Shown here piece after piece: positions 18,627 through 25,682 of a DNA stretch of 64,000 bases. The stretch is taken from NCBI GenBank assembly GCA_011525915.1, contig WYBM01000030.1:62001-126000 (forward strand), written 5' to 3'. The notes beneath the pieces are model-generated. The model saw only the letters and a list, made by a program, of their open reading frames with translations, was not told the DNA's origin and did not search any database. A program made the translations under genes and the position numbers. The DNA comes from Ardenticatenaceae bacterium (GTDB lineage: Bacteria; Chloroflexota; Anaerolineae; Promineifilales; Promineifilaceae). Numbering within the stretch: the stretch's first letter is position 1; each line of letters begins with the position of its first letter.

Positions 18627-19604
18627 ATGCAAACAAACTTACGCGGCCGTGACATGATCACGACCCAGGAATGGACCAAGGACGAGATTGATACGGTTTT
18701 AGACGTGGCCTTTGATTTAAAGCGCCAGCGGGCTATGGGGGTTTCACACGCTTACCTGCGGGACAAGGTGCTGGCCATGCTGTTTTTCTTTACCAGCACA
18801 CGCACACGCTCCAGCTTTGAGGCTGGCATCGCCCAACTGGGTGGGCATGGCGCGTTTATAGACAGCACCACAACACAAATCAGTCATGGGGATACGGCGA
18901 AGGAGATTGGGGAGATTTACGGCCGTTACTATGATGGCATTGCCATTCGCCAGTGTGACTGGGACTTTGGTAACCAGTACATTCGTGACGTGGCCGCCGC
19001 CAGCCGCGCCCCCATCCTTAATATGCAGTGTGATGTCTACCATCCCTTCCAGATCCTGGCCGACCTGATGACCATCATTGAAAAGAAAGGGGATCCTCGC
19101 GGCCTGACCATTAATGTCAGTTACGCTTATGCCAGCAGTTACCAGAAGCCCATCAGTGTGCCCCAAAGCCTGATCCTGCTCATGACCCGCTACGGCATGA
19201 ATGTGCGCCTGACCCATCCCCCGGAATTTAAGCTGATGCCAGACATTGTAGATCAGGCCAGGGAAAATGCTCGCCGCGCCCGCGGCTCTTTTGAGATCCT
19301 GGATAACTTTGATGCTGGCTTTCAGGAAGCTGATATCATTTACGCCAAAAGCTGGGGCTGCTTGCTGACAACCTCTGACTTAAATGAATCAGCCCAAATT
19401 GGCAAAAAGTATACAGACTGGATCACCGACGAGCGGCGCATGGCCCTGGCAAAAGAAGATGCCATCTACATGCACTGTTTGCCAGCCGACCGCAACATTG
19501 AAGTAACCGATGGTGTTATTGACGGCCCACAAAGTGTGGTATACGATGAGGCTGAAAATCGTCTGCACGCTCAAAAAGCGGTCATGGCTTTGACCATGAG
19601 TTAA
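18627..19604 (+). CDS. ygeW: Knotted carbamoyltransferase YgeW
   Basis: This 325-residue member of the aspartate/ornithine carbamoyltransferase superfamily has the carbamoyl-phosphate motif STRTRSSFEAG, a CDVYHPFQILADLMT region in place of the OTC HPCQ motif, and HCLPADR near the C-terminus. The start is set by AGGAG seven bases before ATG 18627; 13 further codons are open upstream. The adjacent YgeY and the nearby adenine deaminase support a purine-degradation role. YgeX (diaminopropionate ammonia-lyase), its usual partner, is missing here. Confidence 0.9.
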   Translation: MQTNLRGRDMITTQEWTKDEIDTVLDVAFDLKRQRAMGVSHAYLRDKVLAMLFFFTSTRTRSSFEAGIAQLGGHGAFIDSTTTQISHGDTAKEIGEIYGRYYDGIAIRQCDWDFGNQYIRDVAAASRAPILNMQCDVYHPFQILADLMTIIEKKGDPRGLTINVSYAYASSYQKPISVPQSLILLMTRYGMNVRLTHPPEFKLMPDIVDQARENARRARGSFEILDNFDAGFQEADIIYAKSWGCLLTTSDLNESAQIGKKYTDWITDERRMALAKEDAIYMHCLPADRNIEVTDGVIDGPQSVVYDEAENRLHAQKAVMALTMS

Positions 19605-19683
19605 CCAATGGTGATCAGTAACCCACGTATGGCGTTTGCCAGCCTGTTGTTGGCTGACAACTCCCGCTCCCGCAGCGAATCTT

Positions 19684-20070
19684 ATGACTGATGCTCCCCC
19701 CCCCCGCACCTTCTGGAATCTTGACGGCTACGTCGAGATAGTGTTTGCCGGTGTGCAAACGCCCGAGCAAATTCGCGAAGCTGATACGCGGGCGAGGGAG
19801 CTTATGGTTAAGCACGGAGATGCCAACGTCCTGATTGATGCCCGGCAGGGGCGTATTGGCCGTGATGCGGCCAGTTTTTCGGTGGTTATGAAATTAAGCC
19901 GGAATCGAAACTTAAAACGGCTGATTGTTCTGATAGACCCAACGCCTGCTCATCCAGAAGCCGGCAGAGAATCGGGGGTCATTATTTCCATGTTAACGGC
20001 CGCACTGGGGAAGCGGCCCATCTACATTTATGATGAGGTGGCGGCCAGGGCCCTGGCCGCCACTGACTAA
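19684..20070 (+). CDS. Small STAS/SpoIIAA-like protein of unknown role
   Basis: This 128-residue soluble protein has the pattern DGYVEIVFAG..TPEQIREAD, ANVLIDARQGRIGRDAASFSVVMKL and LKRLIVLIDPT, which alternates strands and helices as in SpoIIAA/STAS-like folds. Start 19684 is chosen because the frame upstream overlaps the region just after ygeW and is atypical. No ribosome-binding site is obvious. The assignment is tentative; it may be a lone regulatory domain. Confidence 0.5.
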   Translation: MTDAPPPRTFWNLDGYVEIVFAGVQTPEQIREADTRARELMVKHGDANVLIDARQGRIGRDAASFSVVMKLSRNRNLKRLIVLIDPTPAHPEAGRESGVIISMLTAALGKRPIYIYDEVAARALAATD

Positions 20071-20103
20071 GGGCGCAGTGTAGTGCCCTCTTTTACGCGT
20101 TTG

Positions 20104-21312
20104 TTAATAGGTGGGCAGCGAGGTGTCTACCTCTTTGGCCCAGCGGTTGATGCCGCCGTCCAGGTTCCACATTTTCTTAAAGCCATGTTGTTTTAACGTG
20201 CGTATGATGTCTGCACTGCGGGCGCCGCTGCGGCAGTACACCACCATTTCACGCGCTGTGTCCAATTCACCCATATGCTCTACCACCTGACCTTTAGGGA
20301 TCAACACCGCACCCAGATGGGCCAGGTTAGAGATCTCCCATTCATGCGGCTCGCGCACATCAAGCAGAAACAAGTCATCCCCTTTGTCCAGGCGGGTTTG
20401 CAATTCCTTGGGGCTAATTTGGGTCACGGCCGTGCCGTTTTCACCCGTCACGTACATGCTCCGGTCATGAGCCGGCATGCCACAAAATTGTTCGTAATCA
20501 ATGAGTTCGGTCAACGTTGGGTGCGGGCTGCATACCGGGCAGTTGGGATTCTTGCGCAAACGCACCTGGTCAAACGCCATGTTCAAGGCATCATACAACA
20601 GTAAACGGCCGATCAAAGGCTCTCCTTCGCCCAAAATCAACTTCACCGCTTCCGTAGCCTGGATCGCGCCAATGGTGCCCGGCAGTATGCCCAACACGCC
20701 GCCTTCAGCGCAGCTGGGCACCAATCCGGGTGGCGGCGGCTCCGGGAAGAGGCACCGATAGCATGGCCCTTCTTTGGCGTAAAAGACAGAGGCCTGCCCT
20801 TCGAAGCGGAAGATACTACCATAGACGTTGGGCTTACCCAACAGCACACAGGCGTCGTTGGTCAGGTAGCGAGTGGGGAAATTATCCGTACCATCAATGA
20901 TGATGTCATAAGGCGCAAACAGTTCCAGGGCATTTTCTGAGGTCAACGGCACTTCGTAGGTGTCTACCTGGATGTGTGGATTTATGTCCAGAATACGATC
21001 TCTGGCGCTGTCTAGCTTGGGGCGGCCCACATCTTTGGTGCCGTGAATGATTTGCCGCTGCAGGTTAGTGTAATCCACCACGTCATAATCTACCATGCCA
21101 ATACGGCCAATACCGGCCGCCGCCAGATACATCGCCAGGGGTGACCCCAACCCGCCGGCGCCGATTAGCAAAACGCTGGCGGCTTTGAGTTTCTTCTGCC
21201 CGGCCATGCCCACTTCCGGCATGATCAGATGACGGCTGTAACGCTGTACCTCTTCATGTGACAGGGTGACATCGGCTAAAGCCGCCGGGTTTATCAGGTT
21301 TTTGCTGCTCAT
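20104..21312 (-). CDS. moeZ: MoeB/ThiF-type E1 enzyme with rhodanese domain (MoeZ-like)
   Basis: This 402-residue protein adenylates the C-terminal glycine of a MoaD/ThiS-like sulfur carrier and then transfers sulfur. The N-terminal ThiF/MoeB domain shows RYSRHLIMPEVG, the nucleotide loop GAGGLGSP, DYTNLQRQIIHG, and zinc ligands CYRC and CPVC. The C-terminal rhodanese domain (about 290-400) has the active-site Cys in VVYCRSGARSAD. This fusion matches mycobacterial MoeZ, which sulfurates CysO. It is the last gene of the JAMM-carrier operon, and GGGAG upstream supports its start. Confidence 0.93.
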   Translation of the reverse strand: MSSKNLINPAALADVTLSHEEVQRYSRHLIMPEVGMAGQKKLKAASVLLIGAGGLGSPLAMYLAAAGIGRIGMVDYDVVDYTNLQRQIIHGTKDVGRPKLDSARDRILDINPHIQVDTYEVPLTSENALELFAPYDIIIDGTDNFPTRYLTNDACVLLGKPNVYGSIFRFEGQASVFYAKEGPCYRCLFPEPPPPGLVPSCAEGGVLGILPGTIGAIQATEAVKLILGEGEPLIGRLLLYDALNMAFDQVRLRKNPNCPVCSPHPTLTELIDYEQFCGMPAHDRSMYVTGENGTAVTQISPKELQTRLDKGDDLFLLDVREPHEWEISNLAHLGAVLIPKGQVVEHMGELDTAREMVVYCRSGARSADIIRTLKQHGFKKMWNLDGGINRWAKEVDTSLPTY

Positions 21313-21352
21313 TGTTTACTCCCTCATGGTTGCAGGGGCAAAGCGCTTCCCG

Positions 21353-21766
21353 TTAATGCCTAACTTCACGGCCAACGGTCTCGCCCCTGCTTTGTATACT
21401 TGCTACTTGTTTGCTCAATTTGTATGAATTTGTCAGTCCGTAATTAATGTCACGTACCTGGCCCACCGCATCTACCAGGATGGTGGTGGGTAGGGTAAAG
21501 ACGTGGTATTGGCTGGCTTTTTCCGGTTCATGCTCGGCATCAATTTTTTGAATAGTCACACGGCCGTGCCACTCTCCATCTACCTGAGCCAGGTATTGTG
21601 CCTGTGTAGGGCAGGCGGCACAGCTGTCACTGCCAAAGTAAAGGATGGTGGGCCGGCCGGCCGGCTCCACCGGGCCAATACGCCGTGTATGCTGGCGTTT
21701 AAGTGCCAGGTACACGGCCGTAGCCGCCAACATCAGTATCAATGTGAAAATAAGTCGCTCTGCCAT
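21353..21766 (-). CDS. Membrane-anchored thioredoxin-like protein (CxxC)
   Basis: This 137-residue protein has one N-terminal transmembrane segment (LIFTLILMLAATAVYLAL) and a thioredoxin fold with redox motif CAAC in YFGSDSCAACPTQ, then VTIQKIDAEHEPEKASQYHVFTLPTTILVD with the cis-Pro. The catalytic domain is predicted to face outside if the helix is a signal anchor. The neighbour with DUF4395 is a recurring pairing. In this operon it may supply or remove sulfur/disulfide reducing equivalents, which is inference. Confidence 0.82.
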   Translation of the reverse strand: MAERLIFTLILMLAATAVYLALKRQHTRRIGPVEPAGRPTILYFGSDSCAACPTQAQYLAQVDGEWHGRVTIQKIDAEHEPEKASQYHVFTLPTTILVDAVGQVRDINYGLTNSYKLSKQVASIQSRGETVGREVRH

Positions 21767-21773
21767 AATTTAG

Positions 21774-21838
21774 CATTCACTGTTCAGCATTCAGACCACC
21801 ACACACTGAACACTGACCTACTGCTTACTGAATACTGA
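21774..21838. repeat. Intergenic CACTGAA array R3
   Basis: ACTG/CAGT units (for example CACTGAACACTGA) fill the 72-base gap between the DUF4395 and thioredoxin-like genes inside the operon. Confidence 0.8.
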
Positions 21839-22294
21839 TCACCGCATAGGATTCGCCCCAAAGCCAGGGACGCCTAACTTACCAAGCTGGTAATAGACAA
21901 AACAGCCGGCGCAGAAACCTAAAAAGAGGTTCAGGGCGGCCAGCACCACCACCAACCAGGCCAGAGCCCACCCCAGCACCGGCAGTCCGGCCAACAAGGC
22001 AGTGGTGGCCAGGGTCACAAACACACCACCCAGGCCTTGCGCAAAACGGTGTGGCTCCGGGTTATCGGTGATCACCTGGGGTCTGACAATGCCGGCCGGC
22101 TTTAGAAGATGTTGGTAGATACGTTTAAAGAGGCTAAGTGTAGGCACGGCCGTACCCAGCAGCATCACCACGGCCACCAGCGCCACCAGCCAGACCACAT
22201 CCAACAAAAAGGCTAACATCAGCAGCCCAATAATAAATACCTGGTTCACTTGTAAGGCCGATTGATCAACGTTTCGGGCGGGCTGTACGGACAT
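21839..22294 (-). CDS. DUF4395 membrane protein
   Basis: This 151-residue protein has about four hydrophobic helices and ends with the DUF4395 hallmark GFCAGCFVYYQL, holding a CxxC-like Cys pair in the last helix. The start ATG 22294 lies inside the end of the sulfur-carrier gene (29-base overlap); the Shine-Dalgarno GGAGGA (22302-22307) is formed by the two glycine codons of that carrier. Translation is therefore probably coupled. DUF4395 often sits beside thioredoxin-like genes; the function is unknown, with sulfur or thiol transport across the membrane a possibility. Confidence 0.88.
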   Translation of the reverse strand: MSVQPARNVDQSALQVNQVFIIGLLMLAFLLDVVWLVALVAVVMLLGTAVPTLSLFKRIYQHLLKPAGIVRPQVITDNPEPHRFAQGLGGVFVTLATTALLAGLPVLGWALAWLVVVLAALNLFLGFCAGCFVYYQLGKLGVPGFGANPMR

Positions 22295-22568
22295 TTCTAC
22301 TTCCTCCGGCAATGGAAGGGATAATCATCAACGTATCATTCTCATTGATCTCCGTTTCCGCCCCTTCCAGATAACGAACGTCTTCCTGGTTCAGGTAGAT
22401 GTTGACAAAACTACGCAGTTCATCACCTTCAAAGAGGTGGGGGCGTAGTTCAGGGTGTTGTTCCGTCAGGTTGCTTAATGCTGCACCTACGGTATGACCA
22501 GCTACAGAAACTTGCGGGTTATTGCCGGTATACGGCCGTAACGGGGTGGGGATGCGAATGGTTGCCAT
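22266..22568 (-). CDS. cysO: MoaD/CysO-like sulfur-carrier protein with C-terminal extension
   Basis: This 100-residue ubiquitin-fold protein has IRIPTPLRPYTG, VGAALSNLTEQHPELRPHLF, FVNIYLNQEDVRYLEG, and the terminal pattern NDTLMIIPSIAGG typical of MoaD/CysO/ThiS carriers. Active carriers end exactly at GG, where sulfur is loaded as a thiocarboxylate. Here 11 residues follow (SRNVRTARPKR), so removal by a protease is expected. The adjacent JAMM peptidase and MoeZ-like E1 fit. AAGGAG upstream supports the start. Confidence 0.9.
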   Translation of the reverse strand: MATIRIPTPLRPYTGNNPQVSVAGHTVGAALSNLTEQHPELRPHLFEGDELRSFVNIYLNQEDVRYLEGAETEINENDTLMIIPSIAGGSRNVRTARPKR

Positions 22569-22611
22569 GGTTATGATTGCTCCTTGTTTTATGAATTAAA
22601 CGGTATATGAT

Positions 22612-22655
22612 GAATAATCAGTGTTCACTAGACTGAACGCTGGTTACTACATACG
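22612..22655. repeat. Short CAGT repeat at the end of the JAMM gene
   Basis: AATCAGTGTTCACT and ACTGAACGCTGGTTACTA are copies of the intergenic repeat. They encode the last residues of the JAMM protein (..TSVQSSEH). Confidence 0.6.
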
Positions 22656-23082
22656 GAATTACGGCGATTTCTTCTTCATCAAACCCAGACCGGTCTTGTT
22701 TTAACTGCCATGACCGGCTAAAGGTGGGGCTGCCTCTTAGCACTTGGGTAATCAGGTAGGAATAGCCTGGCCAACTGGCCCAGGCCAGGTCGCGCGGCGA
22801 GGCAACGGGAACATCATCTGGGTGGCTGTGGAAAACCCCAATGACGTCCAGGTCTTGCAACATGGCCTCCAGCTCTGCCTGCTGCCACGCTTTGGGGTCA
22901 ATCAGGAAACGAATCGGCTTTTCGGCCTCCACCGGCCACACGTTGGCCATAGGACGAATGTCGGTGACAATATTGTCGCCATTTTCCACACGCCCCAACA
23001 ACAACCCACACCCTTCGTAAGGGTATGAAGCCGCGCCATGCCCTTTGATTTTTTCGTGTACGTCATCTGTTAATTTCAACAT
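22618..23082 (-). CDS. mec: JAMM/Mov34 metallopeptidase (Mec-like)
   Basis: This 154-residue JAB/MPN-domain zinc peptidase shows the conserved Glu in YPYEGCGLLLG and the JAMM motif HSHPDD..VASPRD (HxHP plus Ser and Asp). In mycobacteria Mec releases cysteine from CysO-Cys, and in other systems (QbsD, HcyD) JAMM proteins trim residues after the carrier GG. Both roles are possible here because the downstream carrier has a tail. The gene is first in an operon behind a SAM-I riboswitch. Its ATG lies 5 bases after the riboswitch terminator T-run, so its ribosome-binding sequence (GGAAGG) is inside the terminator hairpin. Confidence 0.92.
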   Translation of the reverse strand: MLKLTDDVHEKIKGHGAASYPYEGCGLLLGRVENGDNIVTDIRPMANVWPVEAEKPIRFLIDPKAWQQAELEAMLQDLDVIGVFHSHPDDVPVASPRDLAWASWPGYSYLITQVLRGSPTFSRSWQLKQDRSGFDEEEIAVIPYVVTSVQSSEH

Positions 23083-23087
23083 AAGTT

Positions 23088-23296
23088 AAAAAACGCCTTC
23101 CTGAAAGATAAGGAAGGCGCTGATGATCATCATCCCTTCTCTCATCTCCCAGGTTAACACCATGTTGGGTGTTCCTGCCGGAGTTAGCACCACTCCCTGA
23201 TCAGTGTTCAGCTACTTTTTCGGCAGCTTCTTGACCACTGGTCAACGGCGGTTGCTGAGGTTTCATTGGGCCGGTCCCTCAACCTCTCTTGATAAG
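23088..23296 (-). promoter_or_regulatory. SAM-I (S-box) riboswitch with terminator
   Basis: Read on the minus strand, the S-box core is almost complete: CTTATC (P1, 23296-23291), AAGAGAGG (23290-23283), GAGGGACCGGCCC (23280-23268), GCAACC (23255-23250), GGTGCTAACTCC (23191-23180) and the P1 closing strand GATGAG (23146-23141). A terminator follows at once: stem GGAAGGCG/CGCCTTCC (23094-23119) and six Ts (23088-23093). With SAM bound, transcription should stop before the JAMM gene. One variable arm contains CTGAACACTGATCAG, a piece of the genome's intergenic repeat. Confidence 0.95.
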
Positions 23297-23326
23297 ATAA
23301 GCAACATTATTAACTTGTTGCCGATG

Positions 23327-23355
23327 ATCTTAACAAGAGGGGGGCTGGTCGTCAA
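23327..23355 (-). promoter_or_regulatory. Likely promoter of the riboswitch-operon transcript
   Basis: TTGACG (23355-23350), a 17-base spacer and TAAGAT (23332-23327) sit about 30 bases before the riboswitch P1 strand. The -10 matches consensus at four of six positions. Confidence 0.5.
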
Positions 23356-23480
23356 ATGGACAATATGTCTAAGGGTATCAGGCTGCCGGTGGGCAAGTTG
23401 CCGGCAGCGGGCGGAAGTTGGGGGCTATCATGGCTTACAGGGCCCATGTTCTGCCGACGGCCTTACCTGTACACCGACCC

Positions 23481-24440
23481 TTACGACTCTTTTGCCCAAA
23501 ATGGCTCACTCATGTATTTCAGCCCGTCATCAGGTAAGATGGTGACGATGACACCCTCATCTAAATCACGGGCTACCTGTACACTGGCCACCACCGCCGC
23601 CGCCGCAGACACGCCCACAAACACCCCTTCCTGGCGGGCCAAAAAGCGGGCCATTTTATAAGCGTCTTCGGTTCTAACGGTCGTCTCTGCATCCGCCAGC
23701 GTTTCATCATAAATGCCCGGCTTGAGCGCCGTGGCCATGTGTTTTAACCCTTCCAGACCGTTAAACGGGCTGTCTGGCTGCATGGAGATGCAGTCAATGG
23801 CCGGGTTGAGTTCCTGCAAACGACGGGTGGTGCCGGTAAATGTGCCGCTGGTGCCCAACCCGGCTACAAAATGGGTGATACGGCCGTCTGTTTGGGCCCA
23901 AATCTCGTTGGCAGTGGTGTGGTAATGGGCCAACCAGCTGGCTTCATTGTTGTACTGGTTGGCATAATAAACGGTGGGGTCGGCGGCGGCGATCTTCCGG
24001 GCCTCAACGATGGCCCCATCAGAGCCTTCCAAGGGATCGGTGAGGATAAGTTCAGCGCCATAAGCGCGCAAAATGCCAATGCGCTCCGGGCTGGCGTTGG
24101 CCGGTAGTGTCAGCTTCACGCGGTAACCACGCGCCGCACCAAACAGCGCATACGCGATGCCCATATTCCCGGACGTAGAGTCCAACAGGGTCATGCCCGG
24201 TTTGAGCAGTTCTTCTCGTTCCGCCGTCAGGATAATGTTCAGCGCCGCCCGCGCTTTCACCGAGCCGCTGGGGTTAAACCATTCTGCTTTGGCATAGAGT
24301 TCAATGGTCTCTGGCAAGTCGTAAGCAACGGCCGTTTTCCACAGCCGAATCAACGGTGTATGACCAACCTGGGCTTCCAGCGTGTGAAGGGAGCGTGCTG
24401 CCGGGGCAGTTTGTGAGGGGTATGAGATTGTAGACAACAT
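23481..24440 (-). CDS. Cysteine synthase (CysK/CysM family), copy 1
   Basis: This 319-residue fold-type II PLP enzyme would replace the O-acetyl or O-phospho group of serine with sulfur. It has VGHTPLIRL, the PLP-lysine motif NPSGSVKARAAL, the substrate loop DSTSGNMGIAYA, the phosphate cup GLGTSGTFTG and a C-terminal ILPDDGLKYMSE. The residue after the PLP lysine is Ala instead of the nearly invariant Asp (KDR). ATG 24440 is used; TTG 24449 is possible. The gene has its own promoter and a terminator-bearing leader, and lies directly upstream of the JAMM-carrier operon, as in mycobacterial mec-cysO-cysM. Confidence 0.9.
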   Translation of the reverse strand: MLSTISYPSQTAPAARSLHTLEAQVGHTPLIRLWKTAVAYDLPETIELYAKAEWFNPSGSVKARAALNIILTAEREELLKPGMTLLDSTSGNMGIAYALFGAARGYRVKLTLPANASPERIGILRAYGAELILTDPLEGSDGAIVEARKIAAADPTVYYANQYNNEASWLAHYHTTANEIWAQTDGRITHFVAGLGTSGTFTGTTRRLQELNPAIDCISMQPDSPFNGLEGLKHMATALKPGIYDETLADAETTVRTEDAYKMARFLARQEGVFVGVSAAAAVVASVQVARDLDEGVIVTILPDDGLKYMSEPFWAKES

Positions 24441-24493
24441 AATTTGCAAGTGTTTTTGGAAAAGTGTTCCTTCAATTTTGACGAATTAACAAC

Positions 24494-24615
24494 AAAAAAC
24501 GGCGGCAACTATAAGCATATGCGCGCACAACTGGGTCGTTGCACCGCGAGGGTAGCTGCTGCCGTTTCTGATTTCGTCAAAACATCAGGCCGGAAACGAC
24601 AGCGAGCGCCCTCGC
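24494..24615 (-). promoter_or_regulatory. Structured leader with mutually exclusive stem and terminator (candidate riboswitch)
   Basis: On the minus strand GCGAGGG (24615-24609) pairs with CCCTCGC (24552-24546). Inside this, GCTGTCGTTT (24603-24594) pairs with AAACGGCAGC (24567-24558), and CTGAT (24588-24584) with ATCAG (24572-24568). The strand AACGGCAGCA can instead pair with TTGCCGCCGTT (to about 24497), followed by a T-run (24499-24494): a terminator exclusive with the first fold. Between them GTGCAAC and GTTGTGC form a further hairpin. This is the arrangement of a transcriptional riboswitch or attenuator for cysteine synthase copy 1. I do not recognise the class. Confidence 0.7.
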
Positions 24616-24685
24616 TCCATACACCTGCAATATTGTCCATTCATCTCTAAGAGCCTTTTAAGTAAATTTAGTCGTAACATTGTTG

Positions 24686-24713
24686 AGTATAACAAAGCCA
24701 CCTTTCGCGTCAA
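24686..24713 (-). promoter_or_regulatory. Sigma70-type promoter of cysteine synthase copy 1
   Basis: TTGACG (24713-24708), a 16-base spacer and TATACT (24691-24686) predict a start near 24679 and a leader of about 240 bases before the ATG at 24440. Confidence 0.7.
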
Positions 24714-24784
24714 GTTAACATTTTATGAAATTCCAGACATCTTAAATTTGGGCAATCTTACCTTGCCTGCCCGCCGTTTAGAAA

Positions 24785-25525
24785 TTATGCCCCTTTGAGC
24801 ATCTGAACGGCCATGCCCACTGAGTAGACGATCAGCATTTGCCCTGGCCCATAGGTGAGCCAGATGACATCACCAATTGACTTAAACGTTAATCGTGTAA
24901 ACAGCTGTGCCGCCAGGATCAGATCGCTGAGTAGAAATAATGCCGCCCCAGCCGCCAACCCCCAAAACAAGGGGGCTTGCAGCGCCAGCCCGGCAGCCAG
25001 CCCCGTGGTACTGGCCAGCAGCAGGGCATAGGGTAGGGCTGCCCAATGCAGCACCGTCGCCCGCTGCCCGCGAAAGATAAGAAAATACCAGGCCACCAGG
25101 GCAATAAGCAGCCACATCATCAACGCCCCCCAACGCTGGGCCGGGTCTTCCAGCCCCATCTGGCTGCTGTAACGCAAAATGCCCCCAATGTAAAAGAGAT
25201 GCCCGACGCCAAAAGCGGCAATCCCCCCCAACACATTGCGCCCACCTGGGAAGAACCCCGCCAGGATCAAATCACCTATAAAACCACAGGCCATGCCCAT
25301 GACTATCAGGAGAGCATAAGCCTTGGCGAAGCCGCCAGGGGCAATAACATACCAGCTCAAGGCAGCCAGCACCAACATGGCCGATGAAAGCAGGCGTGCC
25401 CGGCGTGGGGTGCGGTGTGTCTCACTTTCATACCCCCGTAGGAAACCACCAAATAAAAACATGGCCCACAGCCCCCAAAGGGCTATGAGCCAGAGTTTTT
25501 CCAGGTCTTCCAAATAGACAAACAT
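24785..25525 (-). CDS. YhhN/TMEM86 family membrane protein (lysoplasmalogenase-like)
   Basis: This 246-residue integral membrane protein has about eight hydrophobic helices. The paired signature segments GFIGDLILAGF and LFLLSDLILA, plus IGDVIWLTYGPGQMLIVYS near the end, match the YhhN/TMEM86 family, in which animal TMEM86B hydrolyses lysoplasmalogens. The bacterial role is not settled. It sits between the two cysteine synthase genes on the same strand but each neighbour has its own promoter signals, so a functional link is not implied. Confidence 0.85.
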   Translation of the reverse strand: MFVYLEDLEKLWLIALWGLWAMFLFGGFLRGYESETHRTPRRARLLSSAMLVLAALSWYVIAPGGFAKAYALLIVMGMACGFIGDLILAGFFPGGRNVLGGIAAFGVGHLFYIGGILRYSSQMGLEDPAQRWGALMMWLLIALVAWYFLIFRGQRATVLHWAALPYALLLASTTGLAAGLALQAPLFWGLAAGAALFLLSDLILAAQLFTRLTFKSIGDVIWLTYGPGQMLIVYSVGMAVQMLKGA

Positions 25526-25548
25526 CTAATTTATACCTCAAAGCCTAA

Positions 25549-25675
25549 TACCAGTGGTCAGAAGTCAGTAACCAGTGGTCAGTGGTCAGCGGTCAGTGGT
25601 CAGTGGTCAGTGGTCAGTTGCAGGCGTCAGGCCCTACTGAATACTGACCACGGATGACTGAACACTGATACAAAC
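25549..25675. repeat. Intergenic CAGTGGT/ACTGAACA array R4
   Basis: Near-perfect CAGTGGT heptads (CAGTGGTCAGCGGTCAGTGG and following) pass into inverted-sense units (ACTGAATACTGACCACGGAT). The two halves are partly complementary, so transcripts could fold into a long hairpin. Confidence 0.85.
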
Positions 25676-25682
25676 AGGACTA

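Noticed and set aside
24533..24550. T-box-like sequence GGGTCGTTGCACCGCG on the plus strand
   Set aside because: No plus-strand gene follows for 2 kb, and the region is explained by the minus-strand leader of cysteine synthase copy 1.
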